6,649 nt of DNA from positions 1-6,649 of the forward strand of contig DMRV01000032.1 in NCBI GenBank assembly GCA_003456455.1, written 5' to 3'. This document shows positions 4,753 to 6,649 of this stretch, piece after piece. The first letter of the stretch is position 1; the number at the start of each line of letters is the position of its first letter. Under the pieces are notes generated by a model. It was given only the letters and a program-made list of their open reading frames with translations, was not told the DNA's origin and made no database searches. The position numbers and the translations under genes were made by a program. The DNA comes from Flavobacteriales bacterium. Its GTDB lineage: Bacteria > Bacteroidota > Bacteroidia > UBA10329.

Positions 4753-5997
4753 ATGCAAAAAATCGGAGTTGTATTAGCCATGTTCTTCTACCTAACCAGT
4801 AATGCGCAAGAACAAGCCACGGTAATGTCTTACAACGTGCTCAATTTCCCTACCGGAAATATTGAAGGAAGAGAAGACACACTTCGCCAACTCATTAATT
4901 ACATAGAGCCAGACCTCTTTTTAATGCAAGAGTTAAAAAACGATAGCGGTTTGCAGTTAATCTTAAACGAGAGTTTCTCTGAACTACCAGCCAATTACGC
5001 AGCAAGTACGTTTTTAACGCAGCAAAGCAATCCCTCCAGTAATTTTAGGCTACAACAAGCCATCATCTATAATGGTGATATGTTTGGCTTGGCACAAGAA
5101 AGCTTTGTGCAAACACAAACACGAGACATTAATCGGTTTAAGATGTATTACCGCGGTCCTGATTTAAACACAGGAGCAGACACCGTTTTTATGTACGTAT
5201 ATGTGGCTCACCTCAAGAGTAGTCAAGGAACATCTAACCAAGAAGAGCGGCTTTCTAACGCGCAATCGTTTACAACCAATTTGGGCTTTTTGCCCCAAGA
5301 TGCCAACGTTATTTTAGCAGGAGATTTTAACGTGTATGAGAGCAATGAGCCAGCATACCAAGAATTGCTCGACAGCACGAATTTCATACGTATGCGCGAT
5401 CCAATTAATAGTCCGGGAGATTGGAGTTCTAGCAGTTTTCAACCCAAAAACATACTTACGCAAAGCACACGGTCTTCTTCCATTTTTGGAGATGGTGCTG
5501 GTGGTGGCTTAGACGATAGGTTCGATTTTATCTTACTGTCTGACAATATGATGCGGCCTTGGAACACGGTAGTATTTGAACCGGAATCGTATTACGCCAT
5601 GGGTAACACCGGCACGTGCTACAACCAAAGCATTACCGATTGTAGCGGAGGAGAATGGTCAGATGAAATACTGCAAGGCTTGTATTACATGAGCGACCAC
5701 TTACCGGTAGTAATGACCTTAAACCTTGGTGTGGGCAGCGTGGGTATTGCAAACCAACAAGAAGAAACCACTGCCCTTCTTTGGGTGAATGAAAGCCTGA
5801 GTTTAGATTGGAGTAAAGAAGAAGCTGTACAGATTACCGTTACCGACCTATTGGGTAGAGTTTGGCTCCAAGCACAACACACGGTTATAAGAGGAGCAAA
5901 CACCATTGTCCTACCAAAAGTGGCAAACATGAAAGGATTGATGCTTATCCGTGTTAGTTCTGCATCACAGCAGCACACATTGAAGGTGGTGCGGTAA
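4753..5997 (+). CDS. Secreted endonuclease/exonuclease/phosphatase-family protein with C-terminal T9SS sorting domain
   Basis: The 414-residue protein begins with a signal peptide (residues 1-18, likely cleavage after SNA). The EEP fold (DNase I-like) follows with all key motifs: SYNVLNF with Asn28, LMQEL with Glu60, AHLKSS with His153, GDFN (190-193, Asp191 and Asn193), DDRFDFIL (Asp258) and SDHLPV (314-319, Asp315 and His316). These form a metal-dependent phosphodiester-cleaving centre; whether it cuts DNA, RNA or a phosphate ester is not determined. Cys289 and Cys297 could form a disulfide. The last ~75 residues (VTDLLGRVWLQ, then RGANTIVLP, ending HTLKVVR) look like a type A T9SS sorting domain, so export to the cell surface or medium is expected. 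The start at 4753 is fixed by the signal peptide. No Shine-Dalgarno sequence is present. The gene stands alone, divergent from the ankyrin gene. Confidence 0.9.
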   Translation: MQKIGVVLAMFFYLTSNAQEQATVMSYNVLNFPTGNIEGREDTLRQLINYIEPDLFLMQELKNDSGLQLILNESFSELPANYAASTFLTQQSNPSSNFRLQQAIIYNGDMFGLAQESFVQTQTRDINRFKMYYRGPDLNTGADTVFMYVYVAHLKSSQGTSNQEERLSNAQSFTTNLGFLPQDANVILAGDFNVYESNEPAYQELLDSTNFIRMRDPINSPGDWSSSSFQPKNILTQSTRSSSIFGDGAGGGLDDRFDFILLSDNMMRPWNTVVFEPESYYAMGNTGTCYNQSITDCSGGEWSDEILQGLYYMSDHLPVVMTLNLGVGSVGIANQQEETTALLWVNESLSLDWSKEEAVQITVTDLLGRVWLQAQHTVIRGANTIVLPKVANMKGLMLIRVSSASQQHTLKVVR

Positions 5998-6007
5998 CTA
6001 AATGCAA

Positions 6008-6043
6008 AAAGACCTCCAAGGTTTTTAGCACCTGAAGGTCTTT
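6008..6043. terminator. Bidirectional intrinsic terminator between convergent genes
   Basis: AAAGACCT (6008-6015) pairs with AGGTCTTT (6036-6043), and inside it AGGT (6019-6022) pairs with ACCT (6030-6033), giving a nested stem. On the minus strand it ends in a run of five Ts, which suits the acyl-CoA dehydrogenase gene ending at 6065. On the plus strand it ends GGTCTTTC, 11 bp after the nuclease stop. Confidence 0.75.
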
Positions 6044-6064
6044 CTACTACTTTAATCGTGAGGG

Positions 6065-6649
6065 TTACTTACCTAACACCTTTCTGGCAATAAGCTCTTT
6101 CATAATCTCATTGGTTCCAGCATAGATACGCTGAACACGGGCATCTGCCCACGCACGAGCCACATCATATTCCCAAATGTATCCGTAGCCACCATGCAGT
6201 TGCAGGCACTCATCAGCTACTTGACACTGTACTTCAGTAGTAGTCAGTTTTACCATACTAGCCATTGCTGCATCTAACTTACCATCTAAATGAAGCATTA
6301 AGCATTGGTCTAAAAATGCTCTGGATTTAGTAATCTCCGTAGCCATTTCTGCCATTTTAAAACGCGTATTCTGGAAACGCGAAATGCTTTGTCCAAATGC
6401 GTTACGGTCAGTGACATACTGCACCGTTTTATGAAATATCCCTTCAGCCGCTCCAATAGCTCCAATTCCTACTACCAAGCGCTCTTGAGCAAGCTCATGC
6501 ATTAAATACTTAAAGCCCTCTCCTTCTTTACCTATTAGATTTCCCTTAGGCACTTTCACATTATCGAAGAACAACTCGCATGTGTCTTGCGCATGAAGTC
6601 CAATTTTCTCAAAAGGCTCTCCTTTCGTAAACCCTTCCATGTCGGCTTC
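6065..6649 (-). CDS. Acyl-CoA dehydrogenase, long-chain/isovaleryl type, C-terminal part (5' end outside window)
   Basis: This is the C-terminal half of an FAD-dependent acyl-CoA dehydrogenase, which introduces the alpha-beta double bond in fatty-acid or branched-chain acyl-CoA breakdown and passes electrons to ETF. The frame is open to the right edge (Glu-Ala-Asp before the Met at 6640), so the start is missing; that Met is internal. Counting from it, visible motifs are GLHAQDTCELFFDNVKVP (14-31), the helix start ELAQERLVVG (49-58), RNAFGQSISRFQ (79-90), LQLHGGYGY (146-154) and IYAGTNEIMKELIARKVLG (172-190). The usual catalytic Glu of the YEGT motif is Ala175 here. Long-chain and isovaleryl enzymes instead use a Glu in the helix containing QERL, which matches Glu53. 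The family is certain; chain-length preference is inference. A terminator follows at 6008-6043. Confidence 0.95.
   Translation of the reverse strand, partial: EADMEGFTKGEPFEKIGLHAQDTCELFFDNVKVPKGNLIGKEGEGFKYLMHELAQERLVVGIGAIGAAEGIFHKTVQYVTDRNAFGQSISRFQNTRFKMAEMATEITKSRAFLDQCLMLHLDGKLDAAMASMVKLTTTEVQCQVADECLQLHGGYGYIWEYDVARAWADARVQRIYAGTNEIMKELIARKVLGK

Noticed and set aside
5685..5978. 97-codon minus-strand ORF
   Set aside because: Lies opposite the sorting domain of the nuclease, which has clear coding signals.
1..6649. Defence island, toxin-antitoxin pair, CRISPR or mobile element
   Set aside because: No nuclease-helicase pairs, antitoxin-sized DNA-binding genes, spaced repeats, transposase or terminal inverted repeats were found. 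The only nuclease carries an export signal.

Overview
The window looks like chromosomal DNA of a Bacteroidota bacterium, probably Flavobacteriales-like. Three things point that way. A secreted nuclease ends in what looks like a type IX secretion (T9SS) sorting domain. None of the inspected starts has a clear Shine-Dalgarno sequence. Boxes resembling the Bacteroidota -7 element TAnnTTTG lie just before two start codons. No rRNA, tRNA, CRISPR array, transposase or integrase was seen.

Layout, left to right. (1) 1-1176, plus strand: the body of a di-iron membrane hydroxylase of the fatty-acid hydroxylase / sterol desaturase superfamily, overlapping a small four-helix membrane protein by ATGA. (2) 1226-3072: a DUF1826-like protein (minus) diverges from an APH/EcKL-type small-molecule kinase (plus). 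They share a 179-bp intergenic region with a 12-bp palindrome and repeated TACACGC motifs. (3) 3136-4487, minus strand: three small, loosely spaced genes, for a UbiE-like SAM methyltransferase, a two-helix membrane peptide and an ankyrin-repeat protein. The gaps around them hold several short inverted repeats. (4) 4488-4752: a divergent intergenic region with hairpins and two candidate start-proximal promoters. (5) 4753-5997, plus strand: a secreted endonuclease/exonuclease/phosphatase (EEP) protein with a C-terminal sorting domain. It meets the 3' part of a long-chain-type acyl-CoA dehydrogenase gene (minus, running off the right edge) across a strong bidirectional terminator.

No single pathway joins these genes. 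Only the hydroxylase and its membrane partner have an arrangement that suggests a shared task. The middle block reads as accessory genes of unrelated function set between housekeeping or surface genes. I see no defence system, biosynthetic cluster or mobile element. The most unusual signal is non-coding: TTAGC/GCTAA and short inverted repeats are over-represented in the gaps between genes. This was noticed by eye and needs a genome-wide count.
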